This document shows positions 1 to 12,025 of a DNA stretch of 64,000 nt, piece by piece. The translations under genes and the position numbers were made by a program. Numbering within the stretch: position 1 is the stretch's first letter; the number at the start of each line of letters is the position of its first letter. Source of the DNA: Sandaracinaceae bacterium (GTDB taxonomy: Bacteria > Myxococcota_A > Polyangia > Polyangiales > Sandaracinaceae). A model generated the notes under the pieces. The model made no database searches. It worked only from the letters and a program-made list of their open reading frames with translations, and was not told the origin of the DNA. The stretch spans positions 682,001-746,000 of the forward strand of contig JACKEC010000015.1 in NCBI GenBank assembly GCA_020633195.1, given 5' to 3'.

Positions 1-2363
1 TCGGCGAACGGGTGGGGCATCGACACGGCGGGTCGGACGACGATGCCCATCGTGTCGCCGCGCCCTCGCGGGCAGCCGAACCTCGGTCCGACACGGGTCG
101 AGCCGGCCGCGCTCGATCGCGGCATCCGGCGCCTCGCCGAGCTCCGCGCTCGGCTGCACCCGACCGACCTCGAGGGCTGGGGCTCGAACGTGTGGGCGGT
201 GATGGGCTCGGGGACCGCCGACGGTCGCGCGCTGCTCAGCGGCGACGGGCACCTCCAGCTCAGCATCCCGTCGCTCATGTGGGAGTACGGCATCGACACC
301 GCGCTGATGGGGGACCCGGACCCGATGACCGTCGCGGGCGTCTCGCTCATCGGCGCGCCGGGCATCGCGACGGGCACCAACGGCCGCGTCGCGTGGGGCG
401 GCACCAACTTCGTCACCGACGTGACCGACTGGTACGCCGAGGAGCTGGTCCTCGACGCGGACGGCGCGCCGCGCGCCTCGCGCTTCGGCGGTGAGGAGCG
501 CCCGCTCACGCGGATCGACGAGACCTACGAGATCGCAGAGGTGAGGGGGCTCGACAGCGTGGGCCGCACGCTGGTGCTCCCGCGCTGGGCCACGTTCGAC
601 GGCCGCATGATCACCTCGATCGAGGGCGCGCCGCCACCGAGGACGAGGTGGTCGGGCCGGGCGAGACGCTCGTCAACCTGATGGGCGACTGGATCGTGCC
701 GCGCGACGAGGACGGCGACGGCCGCATCACCGCGATGAGCTTCTACTACGCGCCCTTCGACGGCGGCAGCCTGCTGCGCGCGGTGAACGGCTTCGAGCGC
801 GCGAGCACGGTCGAGGACTTCCGGCAGGCGATGCGTCACGTCATCGGCTTCGGCCTCAACTTCGCCGCGGCCGACCGCGAGGGGAGCGTCGTCTACACGG
901 GCTACCACGCGATGCCGTGCCGGACCTACCTGCCTCGCGACCCGGCGACGGGGCGCTTCGAGGAGGGCGCCGATCCTTCGCTGCTGATCGACGGGACGCG
1001 CTTCGGCGCGTGGCGGATCCCGCTCGACGCGCAGGGCCGCGTGGACGAGGCGGCGGCCGCGGCGGGCGGGCCGACCGCCTGCGCGGTGCCGTTCGACGAG
1101 TGGCCGCAGGCGCTGAACCCGGCCCGGCAGTACGTGCACAACGCAAACAACGATCCGGGCGCGATCACCACCGAGGACAACGACCCGTGGGACGACCCGT
1201 ACTACATCGGCGGGCCCTGGGACATGGGCTACCGGGCGTCGCGGATCGCGTCGCGCCTCGAGGCGGCCATCGCCTCGGGGACGGCGAGCCTCGACGCGAT
1301 GCAGAGCATCCAGGGCGATCACCACAGCAACGTCGGCGAGGACTTCGTGGCGCTCCTCATCGAGGGCATCGGCGCGGCGCGCGACGCCGCCGCCGGCTCG
1401 CCGGCGCCCGGCTCCGCGGACGCGCGCATCGCCGCGGCGTACTCCGCGATGGGCGCGCGCTTCGACGAGGTCGAGTCGCGCATGAGCGACTGGCGCGACG
1501 ACGGCCTCCCGACGCCGTCGGGGGTCGACACCTTCTACGACACCTCGACCGAGGCCACGCGCCGGCAGTCCGTCGCGACGATGATCTTCGCGGCGTGGAT
1601 GTCCCGCTTCATCCAGGCGGTGTGGAACGACGAGGGCATCGACGGCGGCGTGAACCCGGGCGGCGACTGGCGCCTGCGCACCCTCGATCGCCTCGTCCGC
1701 GGGCGCGGCGCGACCGACCCGCTGGGCCTTCCGTCGTTCGACCCCGCGACCGGCGAGTCGGTCTTCTTCGACGACATCACGACCCCCGAGGTCGAGAGCA
1801 GCCAGGAGCTGGTCGTGCGCGCGCTCGAGGCGACCCTCGCCTACCTCGGCGGGCCGCCCGGCGACGGCGGCGCGACCGGTGGGTTCGGCACCGACGACAT
1901 GAACGCCTGGATCTGGGGCCTCCGCCATCAGGTCCGCTTCGAGTCGCTGCTCAGCGACTTCATCGGCGACGACCCGTCGCTGTCCTTCCTCTTCGACATG
2001 TTCAACCTCACGACCGGGCGCCTGCCGCTCGCCGAGGGGCTGAGCGCCGACGACCCGCGCGCCGCGCTGACGTGGTTCCCGCGGCCCGGCGACCAGTACG
2101 ACATCGACGCCGCGAACCCCGGCTATGGCGGCACCGACTTCACCCACCGCAACGGGCCGGTGATGCGGGTCGTGGTCGCGCTCGGTCCGGACGGCGTCGA
2201 GGGGCGCATCGCGATCCCGGGCGGGCAGAGCGGCAACCCGGACTCCGAGCACTTCGCCGATCGCGCGCCGCGGTGGCTCGGCAACACGAGCACGCCGCTG
2301 CGCTTCACCCCCGCCGAGGTCGCCGCGGGCGCCGTGACCCGCGAGGTCTTCGCGCCTCGATGA
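1..2363 (+). CDS. Penicillin acylase family hydrolase, 5' partial, with a frame break
   Basis: This is the 3' part of a penicillin-amidase-type Ntn hydrolase, which cleaves amide bonds such as those of beta-lactams or acyl-homoserine lactones. The reading frame is open from base 1, so the N-terminus lies outside the window. The motif GWGSNVWAV carries the Ser (codon 184-186) that becomes the N-terminal nucleophile of the beta chain after self-cleavage. The frame-1 translation ends in nonsense near 628-635. Family-like sequence (ATEDEVVGPGE, then NLMGDW) resumes in frame 3 and runs to the TGA at 2361. The span is 3n+2, so one missing base is the simplest explanation. It could be a sequencing error in GC-rich DNA or a real pseudogene. 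The stop overlaps the next start (ATGA). The family is secure; the substrate is unknown. Confidence 0.85.
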
Positions 2364-3982
2364 GCGCGCCGCGCGAGCGGGTCACCACCGTCGCGCTGGC
2401 CGCGCTCCTCGCCTTGCTCGGCGGGGGGCTCGCGGCGCGCGCGTGGCTCGACGCGCCCGCGCCGCCACGGCCGGGGCCCGCGCGCCCCGACGTGGTGGAG
2501 GAGGGCGAGTGGGTGATCCCGCCCGGACGCGAGCAAGTCGCGTTGCGCTTCCTCGCGCCGGCCACCGAGCGCGGCGTCGCCGGCCGGCCCGTCGCGTCGG
2601 TCGCCCTGCGCGGCTCCGAGGTGCAGGCCACGCTCGAGGGCGGCGGCGCGCTGATCGTGCGCGCGGAGGGCCACGACGCGCCGCGCCCCGTCGTGGAGCT
2701 GCGCGACGTCGATCCCGACCCAGCGGTGGTGTCGGCGCTCGAGGCGGGCTCGGTCGAGGAGCTCTTCGTGCTGCGCGCGCCGACGCCTCGACCCGCCGAG
2801 CCCGGGCGCCCCGTCGATCCGCGCGGCCGCGTGGGGATGCTCGGCCCAGCGTCGCGCCTCACCGGGCTCTCGCCCCCGTGGCTCGTCGTCCTCGCGCTCG
2901 CGCTCGGCGCGCTCGGTTGCTTCGCCGTCCGCCCGAGCGTCTCGCCCACGACGGCGTCGGTGACGCGGGTCTCCGCGGCCGAGCTCGGCGTCCTCGTCGT
3001 CGCCGTCGCGCTTCGACTCGCGCTCGCGTTGATCGTGCCCCTCGAGACCGACGAGGTCCGGCCGCTCACGAGCGGGCTCCCGCTCTTCTTCGAGGGCCAC
3101 GACGCGTGGCTGCACCCGCCGCTGTTCCGCGCGCTGGCGCTGAGCTGGACCCAGGCGATCGGCTGGCGGCCGAGCGACGGAGCGCTGCTCCTGCGGCTCC
3201 CGACCGTCGTCGCGTCGAGCGTCGGCGTCGCGCTCCTCGCGGCGGCGGGCCGGCGGCTCTCCGGGGGGCGCGTCGTCGCGTCGTTCGCGCTCACGGCCGC
3301 GCTCGTCGGGCCCGCGTTCGTCTCCGCTAGCGTGCTCGCGCGGCCCTACGCGCTCACCGTCCTCTTCGGCGGCGTGATCGCGTGGGCGATCGCGGAGCGG
3401 CGCGGGTCGCGTTCGCGGATCGTCCTGGCGCTCGTCGCGGCGGGGCTCGCCGCGTGGACCGACCCCGTCGGCGGCGCCGCGCTCGGCCTGCTCGTCCTCG
3501 CGTGGCTCGCGCGGTCCGGCCCGGGCGCGGTCCTCCGGGTCGTGATGGGCGCCGTCGCGCTGGCCCTGTTCGTGGCGCCGCTCGCGCCGGGGATCGCCGT
3601 CGCGGCGGAGCACCCGGTGCTCGCCGCGCACTGGGACGACGCGGTCGCGCGCGGCCAGGACGCGGCGGCGGGGATGGCCTCGGGCGGCCCGCTCGGGATG
3701 ATCCTGCGCGCGGCGGCCTTCGCGGTCACCGGCGTCGACACGTGGTGGCTCGGTGTCCCCGCGCTCGGCGCCCTCGGGTGGTCGATCGCGCGTGCGTACC
3801 GAGCGCGTCCAGACCTCGCGGTCGCGTTCGCGCTCGCGTTCGGCCTGCTCGTGCTCGTCGGGCTCGAGCGGAGCGTCCGCCCGAGGAACTTGGTGGCCTT
3901 GCCGATCGCCTTCGGGGCGCTCGCCTCGGGCTCAGCGGCGTCGACGAAGCGCGAGCGCGAGGAGCCCCAGCGCGAGCGCTGA
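2360..3982 (+). CDS. Multi-pass membrane glycosyltransferase-like protein (GT-C/GT39 type)
   Basis: A protein of 540 residues. An N-terminal helix (about 8-28) is followed by a roughly 150-residue extracytoplasmic segment and then about eight hydrophobic helices to the C-terminus. After the second helix come ETDEV and, further on, HDAWLHPPLF. This acidic-plus-HPPL pattern is typical of the first periplasmic loop of lipid-linked-sugar glycosyltransferases such as ArnT and PMT-like enzymes. By family knowledge it would transfer a sugar from a polyprenyl phosphate donor at the outer face of the inner membrane; the acceptor cannot be told. The ATG at 2360 overlaps the acylase stop, so translation is probably coupled. 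The 3' end overlaps the convergent metallopeptidase gene by 51 bp. The GT-C assignment is likely, the exact family is inferred. Confidence 0.65.
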   Translation: MSAPRERVTTVALAALLALLGGGLAARAWLDAPAPPRPGPARPDVVEEGEWVIPPGREQVALRFLAPATERGVAGRPVASVALRGSEVQATLEGGGALIVRAEGHDAPRPVVELRDVDPDPAVVSALEAGSVEELFVLRAPTPRPAEPGRPVDPRGRVGMLGPASRLTGLSPPWLVVLALALGALGCFAVRPSVSPTTASVTRVSAAELGVLVVAVALRLALALIVPLETDEVRPLTSGLPLFFEGHDAWLHPPLFRALALSWTQAIGWRPSDGALLLRLPTVVASSVGVALLAAAGRRLSGGRVVASFALTAALVGPAFVSASVLARPYALTVLFGGVIAWAIAERRGSRSRIVLALVAAGLAAWTDPVGGAALGLLVLAWLARSGPGAVLRVVMGAVALALFVAPLAPGIAVAAEHPVLAAHWDDAVARGQDAAAGMASGGPLGMILRAAAFAVTGVDTWWLGVPALGALGWSIARAYRARPDLAVAFALAFGLLVLVGLERSVRPRNLVALPIAFGALASGSAASTKREREEPQRER

Positions 3983-6900
3983 GAGCGGGATCGGGTCGTC
4001 CCGTCGGCCCGCCTCGCACGCGCACCCACCGCCGCCCGGCGTGACCGGCCCGGCGTCGACGGTGTCCATCACCGCGCCGTCGCGCATCGGAGGGGGAGGG
4101 CCGGCGTCCGGGGTCGGGCGGCCCGCGTCGGGGAGCGGCTCGGTGACGTCGGGCATCACCGTCACCATCACGTCGTCGGTCGCGCTCGCGCCGCTGCCGT
4201 CCTCGACGCGCAGCCGGAACCGGAGCTGGACCGGCGTCGGGACGGGCGCCGGCGACGTGAAGGTCGGCGTCACGCTCGCGGGATCCGAGAGCGCTGGGGC
4301 GGGATCGAGCGCCGTCCACCCGAACGTGAGCGGGTCGCCGTCGGGATCCGAGCTCCCGCTGCCGTCGAGCATCACGAGATCTCCCGCGGTCACGACCAGG
4401 TCCTCGCCGGCGTCCGCGATGGGCGCGCCCGCGCAGTCGGTCATGTCGGCCACGTGGCTGGGGAAGGGCGGCGGATCCACGCCGGTCAGCACGAGGTCGT
4501 CGATCTCCCAGCCCGCGGAGCCCACCGACTGGTCGGTCCCGATGCGGAAGCGGAAGCGCACCGTCTGGCCTTCGAGCGCGGTGCCGAAGTCGAGCCGCAC
4601 CGTGTCCGCGCCGGGGAACGACGGGTTTCGGCGCGGAGTAGGCGGCGCGCAGCGCGAGCGGGTTCATCGAGCGATCGGTGAGCTCGCCCGTGTAGCCCGG
4701 GTCGATCAGGTCCGACACGTCCTGCCAGCTCATGCCGCCGTCGGTGCTCAGCTCGATGACGCCGCCGTCGAAGAGGGTGTCGTCGTTGGCCTCGAAGTCG
4801 AAGCGGTGGTCGAAGCGCAGCACGAACGGGATGCCCACGAGCACGTTCACCTCGGGCACCTCGGTCGCCGTGTCCGAGAGGAAGCCGCTCGCGGCGCCGC
4901 GCAGGACCCAGTCCTCGTCGCCGAGGTTGGAGGGGCCGACGCTCCAGACGTCCGTGGTCGTCCCGTCGACGCTCACCTCGTTGAGCCAGGTCGGGATGAT
5001 CTCGAAGTCCTCGAGGAGGCTCACGCCGGGGTCCCTGTCGATCGCGACGCGCGCGGTCCGGGTGTCGACGCCGCAGCCCGTCGCCGCGGTCACCGTCGCG
5101 CGGACGTCCATCGGGCCGCCGCGCAGATCCATCTCGCCCGCCGTGAGCTCGGCCCACAGCTCCACCGACTGCCCGGGCGCCACGTCGGCGAGCGTCCGCT
5201 CCGGCTCGTCGACGGAGACGCCGAGGTCGTCGGGCTCGAGGGCCAGCGTCGCGCCCACGAGGTCCACGACCCCGACGTTGCGCACGACGATCCGGACCCA
5301 GCCGGTCTCGCCCGCGTCGAGGTAGCGGTCGGCGTCGCAGAGGCGCCGGCCGCCGTCGAGCACCACCTCGAGCTCTTCGATCCGCGGGAGCGCGGCGACG
5401 CCGAAGTCCTCGGTGACGCCGACGAAGTCCTCCGAGTAGCGCTCCGGGGAGGTCGCGCAGGTCCCCGCGCCGCGCGCCGCGAAGGCCTCGGCGATGAGGC
5501 GCGCGTCCTCCGGGTCGTTCTCGAGCGCGGCCGCCACGATCGCGTCCCGCTGCTCCGTGTAGGTCGGGTCGCGCGGGGCGAGCTGCATCCCCGTCACGAC
5601 GTAGCCGCCGAGCGCCCGGCGCGCGCCGTCGAAGTCGTACGGCGCGCCCGCCTCGCCGCTGCGGCGGAGCATGCCGATCATCGCGTCGAACATCATGGAC
5701 GCCCACACCTCGCCGGCGTTGTGCACCTCGGAGTTGGGGAGCGTCGTCTCGTCGAGGGGCGGCCCCGTGGGCAGCGGCTCGTCGTCCGTGATGTGGCGGA
5801 ACGAGAGGTCGTTGAAGGCTCGGTTCACGGAGTAGGGCAGGCGCCGCGTGCCGAAGTAGATCGCCTCGCGGCCCTGGTTCGAGAAGCTCGCGGACGGGTA
5901 GGCGGCGTCGAGGTCGTCGCCCGGTCGCATCAGGACCAGCGCCGCGACGAAGTCGCCCCAGCCCTCGCTCTGCGCGTCGCACTGCGGGGAGCCGCACGCG
6001 ACGAGGCGGTGGTGGAGGTAGTGGCCCCACTCGTGGCTGACGACCTGCGTGTCGAGCGAGCTGCCGACGTCGGGGCGAGCCTCGCGGCGCATGCGGCCGG
6101 TCGCGCCGGTCGCGGCGCGCAGGATCGCGCCGTCCTCGAGGCTGACCATCATCGAGCCGATGTCGGTCGGCCCGCTGCCGCTCATGTTGATGCGCATGTC
6201 GCCGGCGTCGTCGTTCATGATGATCACGCCGATGGCGCCGGCCGCCTCCGCGCGCTGCACCTTGGAGACGAAGGAGCAGTCGCCCCGATCGATCAGGACG
6301 ATCGCGCCGGTCACGTCGTTGACGAGATCCGAGCACGCGTCGTTCGGCGGATCGACGCCGTCGTCGGCCAGGACGAGCGGCCCGGTGACGTCGTAGAGGA
6401 ACGGGCCGAAGCGCGCGACGCCGATGCGGTAGGTCGTCCCGCCCGACTCGAAGCTCCGCGTGTCGAGCCCGTCCCACAGGAACATCTGCATCCGCGGGGA
6501 GTCGCCGTCGCGCGGGGTGCTCATGTTCGCGTTGTTCCGGCGGCTGTAGTCGGCCGCCTCCGCGTGCAACGGGTCTTCCTCTTCTCCACCGCGGCCGAAG
6601 TTCATCGCCTGCGCGTTGCCCGCCGCCTCGTCGAAGCCGAGGCCGTACCACCAGTCGTGGAGCCAGTTGTTCACGAAGAAGAGGTGCGTGATCGCCGCCT
6701 GCAGCTGCGTGTCGTCCTCGATCGGGCTCCGCGCCGGATCGAACGGGTGCGCGAAGACGCCCGGCGCCGTGACCATCGCCCGGAAGTCGCCCTCGCTGAG
6801 CCCGTCCGGCTCCATCAGATCGGTGTACGCGTCGACGTTGTTGCCGAAGGTCTCCGTCGCGCCCGCGGCCAGCCAGGGGTTGGTCGGCCCGGCGCCGTCG

Positions 6901-7814
6901 AGGCTCTCGACCATCACGCGGACCTGGTCGACGAACGGCGGCAGCGTCTCCACGGGCATCCCCGCGCGGTCCGGCGACGTGTCGCCGAAGGGGCTGTCCT
7001 GGAGGCGCTCGAGCGGCGAGGCCGGGTCGACGTAGACGAGGTACTCGAACGCGTCCGCCGCGGTGAGGTGACGGCGCATGAGGATCCGGCCGTCGTCCGC
7101 GGCGATGGCGTAGGCAATCAGCTCCCCGCCGGACCACACCTCGACGTAGTGCGCGGGCACGAGCTCGGCGGGCAGCGGGTAGAGGATCCGCTTCGCGCGG
7201 ATGGGTCGATCGAGCGCCGCGCTCCCCGTCCAGCGCTGGTAGCCGTCGCGCCCCGTGTGATCGAAGCGCAGAGGATCGGCCGCCCCGATCGCGTCGCCGA
7301 GCGCCACCTGGATCGAGCTCTGGTGGGTGCGCGCGAACGAGACCGTCGCCGGCGTCGGCCGGAGCTGCCCGCCGGCGGCGACGAGCGCGCCAGTCCGATC
7401 GAGCAGGAGCGTGAGCTGGGTCTCGAACACCTCGAGCCCGGCGACCCGCTGACCGAGCACGACCACCGCGCCGCCCGCCGGCGTGGCCCGCGTGAGCACG
7501 ACGTGCACGGTTCCGAGGTCGCGCGCCCCGACGCCGTAGAGGGGGGCGAGGCTGGCGGCGTGATCGAGCGCGCGCTCGGCGGTGGTCCGGAGCCCGGCTC
7601 GAGCCGCTCGACGGCCCACCATCATCGTCGGCACGCCGCGCCGCGTGTCCGTGCTCGTCACCAGGAGCCCGGTCGGCGCGCTCCGCGCGGCGGGTGCCAC
7701 GGCCGAGGGGGTCGCGTAGGCGTCGAACGCGCCACCGCCCCGGAGCTGGGCGTGGGCGATCAGGGGGGAGCTGGCGAGCAGGATCGCCGCCGTCCAGGCG
7801 AGTGAGCGGGCCAC
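3932..7814 (-). CDS. Secreted M36 (fungalysin-type) metallopeptidase with PA and PKD domains, frame break
   Basis: A large secreted zinc peptidase. From the GTG at 7814 there is a clean signal peptide ending IAHA-Q. A propeptide-like region is followed by the M36 catalytic domain with a PA insertion (IVLIDRGDCSFVSK), the zinc motif HEWGHYLHH (about residue 593) and downstream SEGWGDF, the third ligand region. Next come beta-sandwich domains, a PKD domain (IADAGEDLVVTAGD) and a MYXO-CTERM-like tail: a Cys-containing GGGGCAC, a hydrophobic helix and RRRR. Near base 4620 the frame changes: the family-like sequence AYSAPKP continues as SFPGADTVRLDFG only after skipping one base, and the span is 3n+1. 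A GTG 14 codons further upstream is also open but would spoil the signal peptide. It is divergent from the stress-protein gene. Confidence 0.85.
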
Positions 7815-7878
7815 GTGGTGACTCTGGCCCAGTCGGGCGGGCCCTGTCCACGCCACGCGGCGCGTCTACTTCTCGGGC

Positions 7879-8751
7879 ATGGCCTACACCATCCTGTGTC
7901 CGACCGACTTCTCGGAGGCCTCCGACGGCGCCCTGAAGTACGCGGTCGAGCTCGCTCACAGCCACGGCGGCGCGGTGGTTCGGCTGCTCCACGTGGACGA
8001 CCTGCCCACGTACGGTCTGCCGGACGGAAGCGTGCTCGACGGGCCGCTGCGCGCGATGTGGCGGCAGCGCCTCGACGAGCTGGCCGAGCGGTTCGCCGAC
8101 CGCGTGAGGGTGGAGCCGGTCCTCGCGCGAGGCCGTCCGTCGACCGAGATCGTGGCCCGCGCCGCCGAGGCGGATCTGGTGGTGATGGCGACCCGGCGCC
8201 GCAACGCCTTCACGCGGGCGCTGCTCGGGTCGGTCGCCTACGAGGTCGTCCGCGGCTGCCCCGTCCCCGTGATCACGGTGGACCCGGAGATGTCGCCCGG
8301 CCCGGTGCGCGGCGTCCTCGTCATGGTCGACGGCTCGACGCCCTCGGAGCACGCGCTCGACGAGGCGCTGCGCTGGGCCGAGCGCGCCCACGCGACGGTT
8401 CACCTGCTGCGCGCGATCGAGGTGCCGACGCATGTCTTGCCGGACGGCGAGAGCCTCTTCGAGCCGGAGCTCCTGGCCTCCGTCCGGGAGCGGTCGGCCG
8501 CCGAGCTGAACGAGATCCTGGCGCGGCACCCCACCTCGGCGGACGTCCGGATCCACGTCGAGCCCGGCGCGCCCGCGGAGGTCGCGGATCGCCTCCTCGA
8601 CGAGGACGAGACGATCGACGTCGTCGTGATGGGCACGCACGGGCGCAGCGGCCTGTCGCGGTTCCTGCTGGGCAGCGTCGCCGAGCGGATGCTCCGGACC
8701 TGCCCCGTCCCCGTGATGGTGGTGCGCGAGGAGCGCGCGCCCACGGACTGA
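7879..8751 (+). CDS. Universal stress protein with two tandem USP domains
   Basis: A protein of 290 residues made of two UspA folds. Each half ends in the nucleotide-binding signature: TRRRNAFTRALLGSVAYEVV in the first and GTHGRSGLSRFLLGSVAERM in the second. The second repeat matches the ATP-binding G-2x-G-9x-G-S pattern. In the first repeat the leading glycines are replaced by arginine-rich residues, so it may not bind ATP. Each half then ends with CPVPV. Proteins of this kind modulate stress survival in the cytoplasm. The gene is divergent from the metallopeptidase across 64 bp and is followed, after a perfect small palindrome, by a Ser/Thr kinase gene. Confidence 0.93.
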   Translation: MAYTILCPTDFSEASDGALKYAVELAHSHGGAVVRLLHVDDLPTYGLPDGSVLDGPLRAMWRQRLDELAERFADRVRVEPVLARGRPSTEIVARAAEADLVVMATRRRNAFTRALLGSVAYEVVRGCPVPVITVDPEMSPGPVRGVLVMVDGSTPSEHALDEALRWAERAHATVHLLRAIEVPTHVLPDGESLFEPELLASVRERSAAELNEILARHPTSADVRIHVEPGAPAEVADRLLDEDETIDVVVMGTHGRSGLSRFLLGSVAERMLRTCPVPVMVVREERAPTD

Positions 8752-8753
8752 CG

Positions 8754-8770
8754 ACTGCGCCAGGCGCAGT
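8754..8770. promoter_or_regulatory. Perfect 8-bp inverted repeat between usp and the kinase gene
   Basis: ACTGCGCC-A-GGCGCAGT lies 3 bp after the stress-protein stop and 12 bp before the kinase GTG. No T-run follows, so it could be a weak hairpin attenuating read-through or an operator for the kinase gene. Its role is not shown by sequence. Confidence 0.4.
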
Positions 8771-8781
8771 ATGCTCCGCCC

Positions 8782-10323
<1,542 letters not shown>

Positions 10324-10369
10324 GGCCGTCGGGGCGTGCAGCGCGCGGCCTCGGGCGTACGTTGCCGGC

Positions 10370-11929
10370 GTGAGCCATCTCGAGCGGGACCTGACCGACC
10401 GCGCCGATCGCGTGTGGCAGACGCACATCTCGTGGGTCTTCGGCGTGGGCGGCGACGTGTTCAAAGTGAAGAAGCCGGTCGACTTCGGCTTCCTCGACTT
10501 CACCACCCCCGAGCTCCGTCGCGCCGCCTGCGAGGCCGAGTGCGCGCTCAACGTGCGGCTCGCCCCGGACGTCTACCGAGGCGTCGTGCCGATCACGCTC
10601 GACCCGTCCGGTCGGCACCGCGTCGGGGGCGACGGCCCCGCGGTCGACTGGGCGGTCCACATGCGGCGCCTCGCCGAGTCGGATCGCGCCGACGAGCGCC
10701 TCGCCGCGGGTCGGCTCGGGGTGCCCGAGATCGACCGCTTCGCGACACGGATCGCCGCCTTCCACGGAGCCTGCCGCGCCGACCCGGCCACCGCCGCGTT
10801 CGGTCGCGCGGATGCGATCCGGGCGAACGTCGTCGAGAACTTCGAGCAGACCCGCGGGCTCGTGGAGAAGTTCCTGAGCCCCGCGGAGGCCGCGGAGGTC
10901 GAGCGGTGGCAGCTCGACTTCCTCGACGGCAACGCCGCCCTCTTCGAGGCCCGCGCCGACGCCGGCCGCGTCCGCGACGGACACGGCGACCTGCGCCTCG
11001 AGCACTTCTACCTCGAGGGCGACGCGATCCGCGTCCTCGACGGGATCGAGTTCAACGAGCGGTTCCGCTTCGGCGACGTCTGCGCGGACCTCGCGTTCCT
11101 GTCGATGGACCTCGCGTGGCACGGCCGCGCCGACCTCGCGGAGCGCCTGCTGGCCACCTACGCGCGCGAGACGAGCGACTACGACCTGTTCCCGCTCGTC
11201 GACTTCTACGAGAGCTACCGGGCCTACGTGCGCGGCAAGATCTCCGCGATGGTCGCCACCGACGAGCGCGCCCCCGGCGACGTCGTGGAGCGCGCGGAGC
11301 GGGACGCGCGCCGCTACTTCCTCCTCGCGCTCGCGTCCGAGCGCCGCTCCCTGCTGCCCCCGACCCTCGTGGCCATCGGCGGGCCGATCGCGTCGGGCAA
11401 GTCCACCCTCGCCGACGAGCTCGGCGCCCGCATGGGCGCGCCGTCGATCAACACCGACCGCATCCGCAAGCACATGCTGGGCGCGCGGGCGACAGAGAAG
11501 CTCTACGACGGAAGCTGGGCGGGCGCGTACGACCCGGAGTTCACCGAGCTGGTCTACGAGGAGGTCGACCGCCTCGCGATCGCGGTGCTCGCGTCGGGCC
11601 GCTCGGTGATCCTCGACGCGTCGTTCCGGTCGCGCTCGCTGCGCTCGAACGCCCGCGCGGTCGCGCGCGCGGCCGGGGTCCCGTTTCGCTTCGTCGAGTG
11701 CGTCCTCGACCCCCGGATCTGCAAGGCGCGCCTGCGCGTGCGGGACACCCAGTCGAGCGTCAGCGACGGCCGCCTCGAGATCTTCGACGACTTCCTCAAG
11801 CGGTGGGAGCCCGTCGAGGAGCTCGCGCCCGAGGAGCACCTCGTCGTGGACACCTCGCGCGACGTCGAGGACGTCGTGGAGTCGCTCCGCGGAGCCCTGC
11901 CGCTGTGGCCTCGTGAGCTGACCGGCTGA
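10370..11929 (+). CDS. Bifunctional aminoglycoside-phosphotransferase-like / P-loop kinase protein
   Basis: A protein of 519 residues with two kinase folds. Residues 1-330 match the APH-like half of a widespread bacterial fusion family (COG2187 plus COG0645 type): the catalytic HGDLRLEHF stands in for the APH Brenner motif, and FGDVCADLAFLSMDL follows. Residues about 335-510 form an AAA/zeta-toxin-like P-loop kinase with GGPIASGKST (Lys344). The substrate of this family is not established, and resistance should not be assumed from the APH fold. GTG is chosen as the start because it is the first in-frame start that keeps the N-terminal conserved segment. A possible hairpin lies 50 bp after the stop. 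Confidence 0.88.
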   Translation: MSHLERDLTDRADRVWQTHISWVFGVGGDVFKVKKPVDFGFLDFTTPELRRAACEAECALNVRLAPDVYRGVVPITLDPSGRHRVGGDGPAVDWAVHMRRLAESDRADERLAAGRLGVPEIDRFATRIAAFHGACRADPATAAFGRADAIRANVVENFEQTRGLVEKFLSPAEAAEVERWQLDFLDGNAALFEARADAGRVRDGHGDLRLEHFYLEGDAIRVLDGIEFNERFRFGDVCADLAFLSMDLAWHGRADLAERLLATYARETSDYDLFPLVDFYESYRAYVRGKISAMVATDERAPGDVVERAERDARRYFLLALASERRSLLPPTLVAIGGPIASGKSTLADELGARMGAPSINTDRIRKHMLGARATEKLYDGSWAGAYDPEFTELVYEEVDRLAIAVLASGRSVILDASFRSRSLRSNARAVARAAGVPFRFVECVLDPRICKARLRVRDTQSSVSDGRLEIFDDFLKRWEPVEELAPEEHLVVDTSRDVEDVVESLRGALPLWPRELTG

Positions 11930-11979
11930 CGCGAGAGGTGGCACCGCCCGCGCCGGTGGGGTAGAGACCGCCCTTCTCA

Positions 11980-12005
11980 GGCGACCCCGCGGGGGCCCGG
12001 TCGCC
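11980..12005. repeat. 7-bp inverted repeat upstream of the lipoprotein gene
   Basis: GGCGACC (11980-11986) and GGTCGCC (11999-12005) are exact inverse complements around a GC-rich 12-nt spacer. They lie between the APH/P-loop gene and the next gene's AGGGG ribosome site. There is no T-run. A weak terminator or an operator are both possible. Confidence 0.35.
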
Positions 12006-12025
12006 ACCATACAGGGGTGATGACG

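Noticed and set aside
917..2359. Upstream extension of the glycosyltransferase frame
   Set aside because: The frame is open to 917 but is Arg-rich nonsense overlapping the acylase. The hydrophobic start at 2360 with ATGA overlap is much better.
3753..7805. A 1350-codon plus-strand frame opposite the M36 gene
   Set aside because: It lies entirely antisense to a gene with clear catalytic motifs and has the Arg/Val/Asp composition of a mirror frame.
10370..11929. Aminoglycoside resistance gene
   Set aside because: The APH-like half belongs to a common APH/P-loop fusion family with no established resistance role.
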